DNA of 64,000 nt from Zingiber officinale (GCF_018446385.1 NC_055989.1:137791004-137855003), one strand, 5' to 3'; shown: positions 37,201-52,200, counted from the stretch's first letter. Program-made: numbers and translations. Notes: generated by a model not told the origin, from the sequence alone.

Positions 37201-40200
37201 ATAACGATCAATAATTAAGATAGATGACCCTAAAATAAAAAACTATTTTGTTATTATAGTATTGACTCTTATCAAACCACCATGATTTTCCAAAATAAAA
37301 CTCATGGGAGAAATTAAAATATTTTGGCAACGTGTTCAAGCCAACCTAGTCATGCTATGACCTGAACCCATCCCATGATCCCATGATGGTCTTTGATAAA
37401 AAGAGAACTAACCAAAACAATCCATTTCAAATCCATACAATAACAACACAGTCTAATCCCACTAAGTCGGGTCGGATATATGGATCCTTCAACGACATTG
37501 GACTTTATACCCCATTATATCATCATCATCTATACTTAAATAAATATTATATTATTTTATTATTACTAGGTCTTTTTTTAGTATTCCCCGTTTGATGTGG
37601 ATATTTGTCATAGTTTCACATTGTTAACTGAAGCATTTATTAGCCGTATATTCGTGTCATCTTAAACGTGTCTCTCAAGTTTTTCCTCAATAGATGCAAC
37701 TCCGATTTTCTCTCTAATGCTTCATTTCTTATTTTATCCATCCTCGTATAACATCCACCTTAAAATTCTCATCTATGTAACTCTCATATTCTGCTCATGT
37801 GCTCGAGTTATAGCCTAACATTGAATGTCACATAACATGACAAGTCTAACCGCTGTTTTGTAAAACTTCCTTTTAAATTTTAAAGATACTTTACAATTAC
37901 ATAAAACACCCGACGTTCTCCTCCATTTCAACCATCTTGCTTATATTCTATATAAGACATCTCTCTCAATCCCTCCATCATTTTACATATATGACCCTCA
38001 ATACATAAAGCTTTAGTTTCAGACAACTCGTCATCTCCTATCTTAACTGTTGAATACTTCTGAAGATTCCCTTAATTATAGAAATTATGATTGATTTGTA
38101 TTCCCTTGATTATTAGGATTGAGATTCTCTTTTCCACATGATATCAGAGCGAGGTTGAAAGGCAAATCTTATTTTTTCTGTGTCGTTGTTCCTTGTGCCG
38201 CAACATCGCCCGACGCTGTTGTCCTCCTCTCCTCTTCACAAACTGACACCGACGTTTTCCTGCATCATGAGCACATAGTCCTTCGTCCTTTCTTGTAGTC
38301 CGGCGACGGAGAGCAGCTCGGGAGATCAGCAGTTTAACGACGACAGGGATTATTCTTCATGTAGTTCCACCGTCCTCACCTATCTTCTTGCATCGCTTGA
38401 GTCTTTCTTCGCTATGTGCCCTCTTTCATTGAACTGATCAATGGCTTTCTCCGGCACTTTAAAATCGGATATTTCAATCTTTACCAACAACATCACTGCA
38501 CCATTCTCTTTCGAGCAGTTGGATGGTAAGAACTACTCTTCTTGAGCCTCTCACATCAAGCTTTGGCTTGTTGGATAGGGTTATGAGACACATCTCACTC
38601 ACATCAAAGAGGATGTCCAAGTCGTCGATCGTCCTCTATAGAAAACGATTGACGTCCGGTTATGTTGCATTATCCGAGCCACCATCCATCCAATTTTTAG
38701 GAATGTCTTCCGCACTCACAAAACCTGTAACTCTGTTTGGACAAAGGCTCAACAACTATTTACAAACACCTCTCGGCGATTCTATTAGGTTTGAGTGTTA
38801 GTATTAGCCCTAGTACCAATTATGAGATGATTGTAAAAGGCTTATTTTGTATCATATATATATCATTATTAATAAAAGACAAAGTTGGTTATTATATTTA
38901 TTTCAGTTCAGTGCCAATTGAATAAGTATAATAATGTCCTTGGGTAGTAGGTTCTTATCTACAGTATATCAATTGGTTGAATTGATAGTGAGATATTATA
39001 GATATACATAGAACACTATTCTTAACTGTTCCTAGTCGAGCATTAATATACAAGGACAATATTAATACGTTGAGACTAGCATGTAGGTCAACGAATGACT
39101 TGATCTCACAAGTCATGGATATGAGATATCAGGTTGACACATTAGTATATATTAGAGAATATATACTGAATGACCCGCCATGAGAATATTTCATGGATCG
39201 TCGTATGAGTGTCGTAAACATTCTCATGTGACTATTGGTATGAATAGTCCTTAGACTGAAATCACTACGGTTCCTACATAAGGAGTTGTATATTTTAGTA
39301 TCGTCAAACGTCACCCGTAACAGGGTGGACTATAAAGTCGATCACTGGGTTACAATAAATTATGCAGAGGAATGTGAGTGATGTAGATGGGATCTATCTC
39401 TTTGACGGAAGCGATATCCCTTGATTAGTAGGACACAAGAAAGCATGACCATGCGCAAATGAGTCAATATGAGATATTGAGCTTATTTGATTGAGTGTGT
39501 CTACTTAGAGATCAAGGAACACAAAAATTGATAAGAGGATGGCATGGTCTATGCCTCATTAATCAATCTAGATATCAAGGATAAAGGGACCAAGTCATAC
39601 AAGATGATAGCCACGGACAAGTTAAGTCGGATCTCGACTTTCTCGTCACTTGGGTAGCAATGATGTCTTGCTAGATGTCACTCATTGTTTATGTATCGCA
39701 AATGTTGGTTTGGGAACATTGCCAACATTACGAGAACCTATAGGGTCACACACAAAGAATAAGTTGATATGGAGATGAGTTCATGTGATGAATCAATGGA
39801 TTAAGTGTAATCTGAATTTGACTCATTGAGTTAGACTCAAAGGGATCCAATTGTTGGATTGAGTCGAGTTGCTTGAGAATCAATGGGTTGGACTCATTGG
39901 GTGAGCTTGAGTTCACCAAGGAAGTTGAATGGTCAAAATTGAACCATTAGATTGAATGGTTAATTTTGAACCATTAGATTAGAAGATGAAAGGGTGGAGA
40001 CTCTTGGTATACCATGGGATGGTTATAAATATCATTTTGAATGATATTTTTCATGAGTTTTAAGAGAGTTTTCATGTGTTGAGACCCTTGGCATTCTTCT
40101 TCCTCCTTCCCCCTCTTGGCCGAAATTACCATTGTGGTTGCTAGCACAACCTTGTGATTTCTTCTCCATCTTACTTTGTTTGTGAGACAAGCAAAAACAA

Positions 40201-43200
40201 GGCTTGTTCGTGTGGATACCATAGAGGCGCGGACGTGTGATCGTGCTGAGATCCGAGCTGTCGGGAGATCGTGTGCACGCATCAAGAGTATAATCCTATC
40301 ATATAGTTTAGTATAGTTTGTTTTCAGAAAATGTTTCTTCCCTTCGCATGGATCTGCTAGATGGAGGATCTAGTAAATTTGCGCTGCGTTTCCGCGTCTT
40401 TGGCACGCTAGATCCCAACATTGAGAAGATCTCATGACCACCCTCAGTGCCCATAGGTTAAGGATTCAATGTTTACCTATTTAGGTTCAGTCTCTAGCTT
40501 TCTTTGTGACTTCAATGAACTACTTCCACCTGCGATCACTCCTATTGCGGGGCTTGAAAATCGGAAGAAATTTTTTGTCGATGGCTTTATATGGTTTGCC
40601 CCAAGATTATTCTCATATTCACAATCAGATCCTGAGCAACTCAACAGAAGCTATCATGGATAGTACCTAGGCACCTCTCCTCCGTGTCCCTGTCAAAGTG
40701 TTGTTGTTGCCTCCACTGCAACCGACCAGGACACACGATTGATAAGTGTTGGAGTCTCCATGGTCGACCTCCTCGTGCTGCTCAGATCGCTCAGAGTTCT
40801 GTCATTTCTTCTGCTTCCGTTGCACAATTGCCACCGGATCTGACTCCACCGCCCCCACCGCCTTCCTATGATGACTTTCTGAAATGGTATGAGGATCGTC
40901 AAGCTTCAGATTCCACTGCTGTCGTCGCACATGCTGGTAATTCCTTTGCTGGCAATTCCTTTGCTGGCATATCTCGCTCTTAGGGTCCTTAGGTTCTTGA
41001 CTCTAGGGCCACCGATCATATCACTGGTAATAAATCCTTTTTCTTGTCTCTCTACTTTCGGTTATTTACCCTTTGTCACCATGGCCAATGGTTCCCAAAC
41101 TCAGTCCAGGTGTTGGTATTGTTCATCATTCCTCGTCTTTTTCTATCTATAATGTTCTTTATGTCCCTGGAGTTCCCTTAAATTTATTGTCCATAAGCCA
41201 ACTTACTCGGGCCTTTGATTGTGTCATCTCTTTTACTAAAACTTATGTTTCCTTATAGGACCAAAGTACGGGGAGGAGAATTGGCTTCGAATGTGAGTCT
41301 CATAGCCTATACAGGCTTTAACAACCCTCTCTTATTGGTTCGGCGGCGACATCTCCACTTCTTATTCATGCTCAATTGGGGCATCCAAGTCTGGATAAGT
41401 TGAAACAACTACGTCCTAGTCTTTCTCACTTAGAGTTTTTGTCTTGTGAGTCGTGTCAATTAGGAAAGCATGTCCGTAGTTCTTTTTCTTCTCGTACAGT
41501 CGAGCTACGCCCCCCTTTTGTTTTGGTTCATTCTGATATTTAGGGTCTGAGTCATATTTCTTCTACATTAGGATCACGATATTTTGTTAATTTTATAGAC
41601 GATTTTCCCCGTTGTACTTGATTATATCTAACGAAGGATTGTTCAGAATTATTTCCTATTTTTCAATCTTTATTCCATGAAATCAAAACTCAATTTGGTA
41701 TTTCTCTTCAAACTTTGCAAAGTGATAATGCGAGTATCTATCTACTCAATTTTGTACCTTCTTGGTATCTCACTGTTGCATCGCACGTCTTGCCCTCATA
41801 CCCCTCAACAGAATAAGATTGCAGAACGTAAGAATCGTCATCTCCTCGAGATCACCCGGACTCTTCTTCTCCACTCTCACATTCCTCATCAGTTTTGGGG
41901 TGACGCTATACTAACTGCGTGTTATCTCATCAATCGCATGTCTTCCCCAACTTTCCAGGGTAAAATACCTCATTAGTCTCTTCATCCTTTACCGCCTAGG
42001 GTCTTTAGTTCTATATGTTTTGCTCATGCTCTTAATCCTGGCTTGACAAATTCTCTCCCCGGTCTCATAAGTGTGTCTTCCTTGGATACCCCGATATCAG
42101 AAAGGGTATAAGTGTTATTCCTCTACTCTCCATCAGTACTTTATCCCTGCTAATGTCACATTCTTTGATCTGATTCCCTTTTTAGGGTCTCACGCATCTC
42201 CATCCGAGTTCTCTCCTCCGCCTCCAGTAGTGACTGTCTTTATCCTCCGGGGGCGTCTCTATCACCTCCAGCCCATCTCCTCCTTTGTAGGTTTATCGGC
42301 ATTGTCCTCGCCCTGCTTTGCCGCCGCCCATCACTGACACTGCCATAGACACACCTTTGGAGCCAAGTCCTTCGCCTCTTCCTCCGGTCCCGTCTCCTGA
42401 GTCTGATATTCCCATTGCACTTCGGAAAAGTATGCATTCCACTCGTAATCCTTCTCCTCATTAAATTTCCTTAAGTTATCGTCTTTCTCCTTCCTACTTT
42501 TGTTGTCTTTCTTCTTTGTCGTCTATCTCTCTTCCAAAGACTACAGGTGATGTCCAGGATGAAAACAGGCTATGCTCAATGAAATGTGTGTCTTGCAGCG
42601 CAGTGGGACTTGGGACCTCGTTCAGCTATCACCTGGGAAGTCAGTTGTTGGTTGTCGATGGATGTATACAATGAAAGTTAGTCCAGACGACACGATTGAC
42701 CGACTTATGGCTCACCTCGTCGCTAAAAGCTATACTCAAATCTTCGGATTGGATTATGAGAACACTCTTGCTCCTGTTGCCAAGATGTCTGTGCGCCTTT
42801 TCCTGTCCATTGTTGCGATTTGACATTGACCTCTTTATCAGTTGGACATCAAGAATGCATACCTACATGGTGACCTGCTCGAGGAGGTCTACAAGGAGCA
42901 ACCTTCTCAGGAGGAATCTTTTGGTCTTGTATATCTTTATATGACCTCAAGCAGTCACCCAAGGCATGATTCGGTAGATTTAGTATTGTAATTCAACAGT
43001 TTGACATGACTCGGAGTGAGGCTAACCATTCTGTCTTTTATCGCTACTCCTCTACTTGTTGCATCTATTTAGTGGTTTGTGTTGATATCGTCATCGCAGA
43101 TAGTGATCAACTCGAGATTTCACAGGTAAAATAACATCTTTTCAAACATTTCCAGACAAAGGATCTCGGCAAACTCAAATATTTCTTGGGGATAGAAGTA

Positions 43201-46200
43201 GCACAGTCTAAAGATAAGATCATTATATCCCAAAGGAAGTATGCAATGGATATTCCGGAAGAAACAGAAATGTTAAACTCAAAGACAATCAACAACCCCA
43301 TGGATCCTAATGTTAAGCTCCTGCCAAATCAGGGAGAATCTCTTCCAAATTCTGAATGGTACAGATGATTAGTAAGGAAACTAAGCTATCTTACTGTTAT
43401 TCGTCCGAATATCTCGTTTGCAATAAGTGCAGTAAGTCAGTTTCTCAACTCTACATGCAAGGATCATTGGGATGTTGTGACTTACATTATTCGATATATC
43501 AGAGGTACACCTGGAAAGTCTTTTGTACGAAGACAAAGAATATACTCGAGTTGTAGGATATTCTGATGCAGATTGAGCAGGATCTCCTGCTGATAGAAGA
43601 TCCACTTCTGGGTTTTGTATATTTGTCGGAGATAACCTTGTTTCTTGGAAAAGCAAAAAAGCAAAATATTGTGGCAAGATCCAATGCAAAGGCAGAGTAT
43701 CGAGCTATGGCCATAGCCAGTCAAGAGCTTATATAGCTAAAACAGTTGCTTCAGGAACTAAGGTTTGGAGAGGCTACATAAGTATCACTTATATGTGACA
43801 ACCAGGCCACCATGCATATCACCTCGAACCCAATTTTTCATGAGAGGATAAAACATATTAAAGTTGATTGTCACTTTTGTCAAAAAGAAAGTTATATCTA
43901 GAGAAATATCTACTAGCTTTGTCAATTCACATGATCAACTAGCAGATATATTCACTAAGTTACTGAGAGGTCCCCGAATTGACTATATATATAAAAATTT
44001 GGTGCATATGATCTATATTCTCCCGCTTGAGAGGGAGTGTTGAATACTTCTGAAGATTACCTTAATTATAAGGATTATGATTGATTTGTATTCTCTTGAT
44101 TATTGGAATTAAGATTAATTTTTCTTTTATCTCCTTATGTATATAAATACCTACATGTAAACATATTAATGATAAGATAAAGAGATTTTCTCTTTTCCAC
44201 ATTAACAATTATCTCATTACGTCTCCTGTTACTAAACTTAAATTCCATATATTATCTTGACTTTACTAAGCATAAACCTTTCACTTATAGTATTTCCCAC
44301 CAAGATTCTAGTTTAGCATTTACTACTTCACATATCTACCAAAACAATATTATCTGCAAACAACATGCACGACGGTATTGTATTTTGAATGTATTTAGTA
44401 AGTTTGTCTATGATTAGTATAAAAGGATAGAGACTTAGAATTGATCCTTAATGTAATCATATCTTTATTAGAAATGCTTCAATTAATTCATATGAAATCT
44501 TCAATCTGGTCGTTACATCCTTATACATATCATTAATTAGTTCAATATATGTTACGCTAACACCTTACTTTTCTAAAATTTTTCATATAATTTCTCCTAA
44601 GACTCTATCATAAGCTTTTTCTAAATCAATGAATATCATGTGTAGATTTTGTTTTTGCTCCCGATACTTTTCAATTAGTTGATGCATAGCTTCTATTGAC
44701 GACTTTGTAAGCATAAATCCAAATTAATTTTTATCACCGTGGTCTCCTTCCTTAATCTTTTATTTTTTATTACTTTTTTTTAAAATTTTATAATATGACT
44801 CATTAGTTTAATATCCCTATAGTTTGCATAATTTTATACATATCCCTTATTCTACATAAGAAAACTAAAGTACTTACCCTCCATTAATTAGACATTTATT
44901 TCGTTTTCAATATCATGTTAAATAATTTTGTAAGTCATTCAATACCTTATTTCCCTAGGCACTACCTCTATCGGAATATCAGTCTAATGATTTTTTTATT
45001 TTACATTCCATTTAAAGCCTGTTTTACTTTTTGAAATTTGAATTTTACGATAAAAATTTAAATTTCTATACTCATTTGACCTACTTAAATTATCTAAGTT
45101 GGTCACTTAAACATTTATTAAAAAGTTAATGAAAATACCTCTTCTACCATTTTTTTATTTCTCCATTATTTACTAGTACCTACTGCATTCATCTTTAATA
45201 TATCTTAATTTCATTCTTTGCTTAATTTACTACTTTCTTATATCTTGGCTATTGTATATTTTTTAAGTTTTCGTCGTTCTTACAAATATATAATTTTTTA
45301 TAGATTATTGGTTTTTCTTCATACTTTCTCATTCCACCACCAAGATTCCTTAACTCATCGAGCACACTTTTAGTTAACTATTTTCAACTTTAATATCATC
45401 TTATTTTATATCATATTAGAGTGTAAACCTTCTCCTTAAATATATTTTATTTTCCATCCTTTAACTTCCACCACTTAATTCTATGAGTCATGTATATTTT
45501 CCTACTACTGATACTATGCTTGAAAAGTATATCCAACGCTATTAACTTATATTAGGTAGTTAAGCTTTTTCCAGAAATAACTTTACAATCTTTATAAATC
45601 TTTCTATCTCTCTTCCTAATCATAAGAAAGTGAATTTGCGATTTATTATTTCCTCTTTTGAATGCAACAAAGTGTTCTTCTCTTTTTTAAAAAAATAAGG
45701 TCAAATGTTATCGGAAAATCCAATATAGCTTTCGCTTCTTCATTTTTTATTCCAAACGTATAACCCTCGTGCACTCTCATATTTTTCATTTTTCACTCTG
45801 ACATATCCATTTAGATCGTCGCCTATTAAAATCATTTCATTTACTAGAATTTTGTAATACTTCATCTAGGTCATTCCAAAACCTTAATTTGGTATCTTTA
45901 TCTGATCCTACTTGAGATGCAAATATGTTAATTACGTTCATATTTTTTTCACCACTACTATCTTGACAGCTATAATCTATCATCTTTCTACCTACTCCGG
46001 TAACTTTATTCTTTAACGAACTATCTACAATAATACCTAATTATTTTTTTCTCTTTCCTGTGTACTATAACCTAAAATCTGAGTTCTCTATCATCTTTAT
46101 CTTCTCACTTATTTGTCTCTTGTACACATAACATATTAATTATTCTCTTAATCATCGTATCTACTACCTCTATTTTTTTACCTGTGAAGGTTCTATGTTT

Positions 46201-49200
46201 TAAATCTTACATTATTAAGTTTTCAATAATATTTGTTCTTATCTGACCTGTGTGGTGTGAAAACTCTTGCATATTTAACACTACATTCAAGTTCTAATGA
46301 GATATAGCGATAAGTCGAACCCTATAACACAAACTCTTATACATTTTACACTACACTTGAGTTCTGAAGATGTAGCGGCCCTTGCCGACACGTTATAGTT
46401 AGACCATGCAACACGTTCATTCAAGGGAAGGACCTAATATTAATATAATAGTTTAATAAATTCATTCATTAAACATTTGCCTTAGCTGAACACACCCCTA
46501 CTTTATCCAGGCTTAGGACCAACTATGATGAGGTTAATTCATCATGGGCAGAGTTACATTTCAAATCCATAGTAAAATAAAAATCTAAATCAATGATTCT
46601 GACATGTGAAAAAATATGGTTCCCAATTTAAAACTTTATAAAGATGTAATATTGGGAATGAGCATTGCTCTAGACATATTGCGATAGATGACCTTAATTT
46701 TAGTGGGCAATTAGACCAAAATGTATCTTTGTTTGGATAAACAGAATAGAAAATTGTTTTATTATTATCATTATTATAACATTAACTCCTATTGAACAAC
46801 CATGATTTTCCAAAGTAAAACCAGTTGGAGAAACTAAAATTTTTTAGCAAAGCATGCAAGCTAAGCTAGTCTTGCTATGACTTGAACCCATCCCACGAAT
46901 GATGAACCCATGATGATCTTTAGATGAAATGAGGATTAACCGAAAAATGCATTTCAATATACTCTAAGGATAAACTCCATAGTAAAATAAAAATCTAAAA
47001 CAATCATTCTAAAGTATGACAGAATATGGTTCCCAATGTGAAACTTTATAAAGATGTAATATAGGAATGAGCATTGAAGCCCACCCCTCCCCCACCCTCT
47101 TTAAAGCAATAAGTGGATTACTTTCATCCACCTATTAAAGCAGACTTATTACAAAACCAGTTTCGATAGTGTAAGAAAATTGTAGTTAGTAAATACTATT
47201 GTGACCACAATTTCAAAAACAAAAGCATAAAATCTAAGTTGAAAAAGAAAAATGTCCGAAAGTGGCACTGACTTTAAAGATAACACCTAGAGCCCCTACT
47301 TTACTTAAATTCAATGAACCTTTGGCCAATTTACATATCCTAACTTTAAAAGTGTCTTGTGATAATTTGACCCCTTTAGAAAACAAGCACACAAACCATG
47401 ACATAATGTTGTATTCTCGAGATGAATTGTTAAAGTTCATGTTAAAGAAATTATTATTGACTTGACCATTTTGAATAATAATTGATTGCTAATGACGATA
47501 TTATATCTAATTCGTTCATGCTTACCTAAAAGAAGAAAAGAGAAAATTAAGGAAAACAAAGATAATGAAATAAGAATGCAAAACATCCATTTTGACAATT
47601 AAACTTTCATTGATACGTGTGCCTTTTTAGTTACTTATGGCTCTGAAACTCAACCGACTATAAAGTTGTTTTTATTTTCCATTTTATTTTCACAAAAATT
47701 TAGGATTCCACTAAGCATATATAAGATAAATATTGATGGTAAGAACATATTTCTACCGAGTAGTATAAACTATACAATAGTTCTCTTCTTGCATTCATGC
47801 ATTTAAATTAAGAAGACCTCCAAGAACCATTTTCCCCATTTTATTAAGCTGATTTGTGTTAATAAAATTGATTTAAATGTCTAGTTATTTAACTTACCAA
47901 TACATTTGAACAATGGTTTAATTTTTCAAAGATAATTTTATTATCTTTAGTCAATGTTCTCATCCTCAACACTGCTTTTTTAGACACTAAGACTACAGTA
48001 AACATATAGAGATTGTTCCCACTTTGTGATCGATCATACCATTTCCTTACACATTGGAATTGGATTTATTACTTTAAGGTTTCCATTTGCCTAAATAAGT
48101 TATTTAGACGAATTATTTAATGTTTGGCAATAGATCACCAACTAGGAGCAAACTAAGCGCAAGAGGAGATCAAGTGGAGAACACAATGGTTTATAGATCT
48201 ATTGACATCAAATTTGTGTGGATATCAAGGATTGAAATACAGAGGCATGCAGCGCGAAACAGGCACTATTTGTCATTCCAATGTGGGATAAACACAGGTA
48301 CCTATCGGCACCGTGACTACGAGGCCATCGCGAGGTCGCCGCAAGGTTGCGGAGGGCACGGCGACCTCACGGTTGCCCTCCCTACATTGGCGCAAAGGTC
48401 ACCACGACCTCTGTGGGTCACAGAGGCAACCAAGACCTCCATGGGTCGCACTGGAGATGCTCATGCCCGCGTCACGGCAAGGACGCATGCATCGTGGCAG
48501 GGGCGTTTAGGGAATAATTAAACTTAAACTTAGTTAATAATCTAAATAGATTTAATCAAAGCCTAATAAAACTATCATATTAATTTAATATATTTTTTTA
48601 TTTTTTAAATTCTGAAAATATATAATAAAATTTCGATTTATTTATCATATGGAGACGCGGGGATCTCGTTAATTTTATTTTTTTTTCTTTTTTTTAAAAA
48701 AATATTTTTTGTATTTTTAATTTTTTAAATATTTAAATTAAATTTTTTTATTTTTAATTAATATATTTATATTTTAAAAATACCTAAACCATAATGGCAC
48801 GGCACAATACGATACCGAAAGTTATTGTTCCAGTCATAAACCGAAACTCCGATATAACTCGAGACTCGAGATTTTAAACCATAATGAATATTCAATAGTT
48901 AGGTGTTTAAGGTGGTCAAATTACCAAATACAAATATATATAGCTAGGTAGATATAGATTTATTTACATCAAATGTTATAATAATTTCTTATTGGAGAAA
49001 ACATGAATATAGTAACATTCTATTTGTAGTTCCTTGGTGAGTGAGAATGTACAATTTAAATTAGAAAATTAAGATTTAGAATATTTTAGAATACTAATTT
49101 TAGATTTTAAAAATTGTTTAAAAGTTGCAAGTTTTTATTATTGTGATCAAGATAGGGAAATTTATTATTTATTTTATAGGATAAGTTATTCTATAACTTG

Positions 49201-52200
49201 GTTGTTTGTTTCCTAAATCTGTAGCGATATATTTATTTGGATTATGACATTGTTTTATTATCTTCAAATTAATTTGTTGTTTGGCAATCATTTCTTTTTA
49301 CAGGAAATCAATTGATGCACACAATTTTGTGATTCATTCACCAAGGCACAAAGGTTTATCACCTTCTTGCTCATTTTGCATCACATATTTTACAAAATCT
49401 AGAATTTAGGAGCAATATTTTTCAATTCATAGTTCTCAAAAAATTCAAGAGAAGCAATAAAAGAAAATAGGAATAAGAACAATATCAGTGGTTGATAGAT
49501 ACCAAGTCCAAACTTGGATTAAGGAAACCAAAACTGATACTTCCACTATTGCACATGAACATCATCTAGTTTGCCGTTTCACATTGAAAATAACAAAGAT
49601 GGCAATTGTATACCCACTAATTTGATTCAGAGAGAGAAAATTAGGTAATGTGTTAAGGTTTATCTGTGGAACCAAGTTTGTGGCACTAATTCAACAAATA
49701 TGATCAGTTTTCAGCAAAAGCATCTTAGAGACAAAGTACCCGGTAATGTCACTGGTTAATAACTATGTATTTTTAATAAGAAAACAAGGAAACAAGCATG
49801 TGACATGGTGGTAGTTGCTTTATAGCTCCATAAATAACTTCTTTCTTCCACATCAAGACACTATATTGGCACCCAATTTTAATAGGTGAACTTAAGAAAT
49901 TAGAATCTCAATTCCAAGGAAACCATTTTATGTTCAATTCACAGGTCAACAAATTAATAATAAGCTACTTCAAGTTACTAGTTAGTCAAGCACAATGTGC
50001 TGCTCTATAAAGCACAAATTAATAGAGTAGAGTTAACCATTTCTGTTCAATTCACATATCAATAAATTTCTAATTAGCTACTTCAAGTAACTAGTTAATC
50101 AAGTACATTGTGCAGCTCTTTAGAAAAATTAATACAATAGGAATTAGGTAAATATGAGAATATATATCTAAGAAACTACAAAATAATGTAAGAACCCATA
50201 CCCATTAATCATCAGAACCACTCGGCTGCCCCTGGTGATTGGGACATATTGAGTTTCCTGCAAGTATTGGAAGACTACTTCACTGTCGATGTAGAAAAAA
50301 AAAAACTCCAACTATTCTTTGATTGTTAATATCAGGAAACGTGGATATAGTTTTCTATATGAATGTCTCATATGTAAACAGCATTAAACTAGAACATATG
50401 AATTGGAAAGGGTAAATCAGACAAGAAGAAACATATTATATCATAATATAACTACATGGTTCTAAGTTTTAACTGCCAATGGATAAATGCACTATGATAC
50501 CCAATAATACAAATCTAGCCAGGTAATAACTAAAACTATCTCATCCACACGGTCAAAATAAAGAATGACAAATATCCACCCATAGTTGGCATTATAGCCT
50601 AGCAAGTAAACATGACCCATCTCAAAAACCTACAGATGTCTTGGATGCTTTTGACCAAAAGGAGACTCTCAACCCTTCCTCTGTCTCTTTGCTTAGTTTT
50701 GAGCTCTCAGAACTCACATTGGATTAACAAGGGAGTTTCCAAATTCATCTTATTTGGAGTCACCTTCATCTCTTCACCTCAAAGCGAAAACTCCACCTCA
50801 AAGGAATCAATTTCAACTCATCCAATCAAAGTCACCACCACCCTTCACCTAACAAGGGATCATCCACACTTCTTCAACTTATACAGAGTCAACTTAGCCT
50901 TTTCACGCTGTGAGTCACCTCTACCTCTACACCTCTAAGGAGTCACCTTCAAATCTTCACTTTATAAGCAAGTCATGTTTACCAGGAATCATCTTGCAAA
51001 GTCATCATCTCCACCTCTTCATGTGATGAGAACCTTTTCACCTTATAAGGAACCATCTCCGCCTTACACCTGACCAATAGAATAGAGACATCTGAGTATC
51101 CACTTGAGTGTTGGTATCTAACACGGATATAGAGGGATTAGATGAAGAGTTCAATCATTCATAAGACTGACCGCATCAAAGTTTCATTGAGCTACTCATA
51201 CTAAGGAATAGCAGCACTAGCTCTATCAAATCATTTGAACAACTAGTTTATAAAAAGTGGAATTGTGAGTTAGTCAAACCAAGAGCACCTAGTCTGGGCT
51301 ATGTTGTTGACATTAGGCTTCCTTCAAATAAAGTACTATATCTAAGCCTGATAAAGCTACATAGAACAGGCCTCGAAGGTAAGAGAGCAGGCTCATTAAA
51401 TCTCATACCATTTCCGAACTAACCACCTTGCTCCTTGAAAGCTTGATTCTTTTTTATTGCTACAATGTTGTTTTGATCAACAAGTTCCTTTCCTTACGGC
51501 AGATTGACAGACTAGAAAAGCCTTCTTGCTTGTGTCTGGAAGCATTTCTGCCATTGACATCATTTGCAAAGTTGTGATCCCAGGAAATGCTACCTAATGA
51601 GAATTGGGAAACGATGACTTAAAAATAGTTGCCTCAAGCACTTCTATTAGTGGCAACTAACCCTTCATCAAGATGGCCACTTCCACTAGTCTTCTACTAA
51701 TCCTTTTAATATGGCCACAGCCCTTTCAAAACTTTCTTATGCTCGGGATTCTGTTCAAAGTCATAAATTTTTAAATGTTGATGGGTATGGGTTGCCACAG
51801 CCTAAATGTATCATTATGGCCAATAACTGATATCATGTATGTTGACATGGGTAAATTGTCACTGTGTCACTCGCACTAACACAATGTAGAAGGTACCAAC
51901 TGACATAAGGATTGTCTCAGTATATTAGCCAAAAATGTATTATTATAGTTGTTAACCAATACTGAAACTATGCTGGCATGAATAAATGGCATTGTGTCAC
52001 TAGTGCCAACACAATTGGAAGGGACCAACCAAGCAAAGTTTGTCTCCGTAGGTCCATCCTGAATCAATTGAGACAAAAATACTCACTTCACATGATATCC
52101 TTCAATTCTATGGTCAAGGGGAGAAGATGAGACATTATAAAGAGAAAGGAGTGAGAATAGGAATAAATATCCATAACAGAAGCAATAGCAATAGCAACAG

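Larger units (their letters stand above)
38048..44201 (+). mobile_element. Ty1/copia retrotransposon inside LINE copy 4
   Basis: 5' LTR 38048-38138, 3' LTR 44038-44201, target duplication TTAAC (38043-38047, 44202-44206). The Met-tRNA primer-binding site TGATATCAGAGC (38139-38150) follows the 5' LTR, and the polypurine tract CTTGAGAGGGAG (44026-44037) precedes the 3' LTR. The 5' LTR has lost about 72 bp from its middle. In the shared part I count about 8 differences in 79 bp, so the insertion is old. The interior carries gag, protease, integrase, RT and RNase H in order, all broken, and is interrupted by a solo LTR (38796-40420). It lies antisense to DAK. Confidence 0.93.
37438..46556 (-). 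mobile_element. Full-length RTE-type LINE, copy 4, split by a copia
   Basis: The LINE parts are 37438-38047 (3' end) and 44202-46556 (rest, 5' end near 46556). A 15-bp target duplication flanks the whole (37423-37437, 46557-46571). Both parts are colinear with the LINE at 18101-21289, and the 5' terminus carries the same CATCATGGGC-AGAGTT motif. The copia at 38048-44201 sits in the RT-coding region. The frames are heavily broken, so no domain is intact. Confidence 0.9.
30371..50201 (-). other. DAK intron 10 (19.8 kb)
   Basis: This is the largest intron in the window, between exon 10 and exon 11. It holds a truncated copia, a hAT relic, an Au SINE, and a LINE containing a copia containing a solo LTR. 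The host sequence left after removing these is roughly half its length. Confidence 0.9.

Noticed and set aside
42240-42461. Arg-rich minus-strand open frame
   Set aside because: It is antisense to broken copia pol and has no recognisable domain.
48120-48521. 133-codon open frame
   Set aside because: Composition is low-complexity GC-rich, with internal repeats of AGGTC/GACCTC words. There is no domain, and the frame sits inside a DAK intron.
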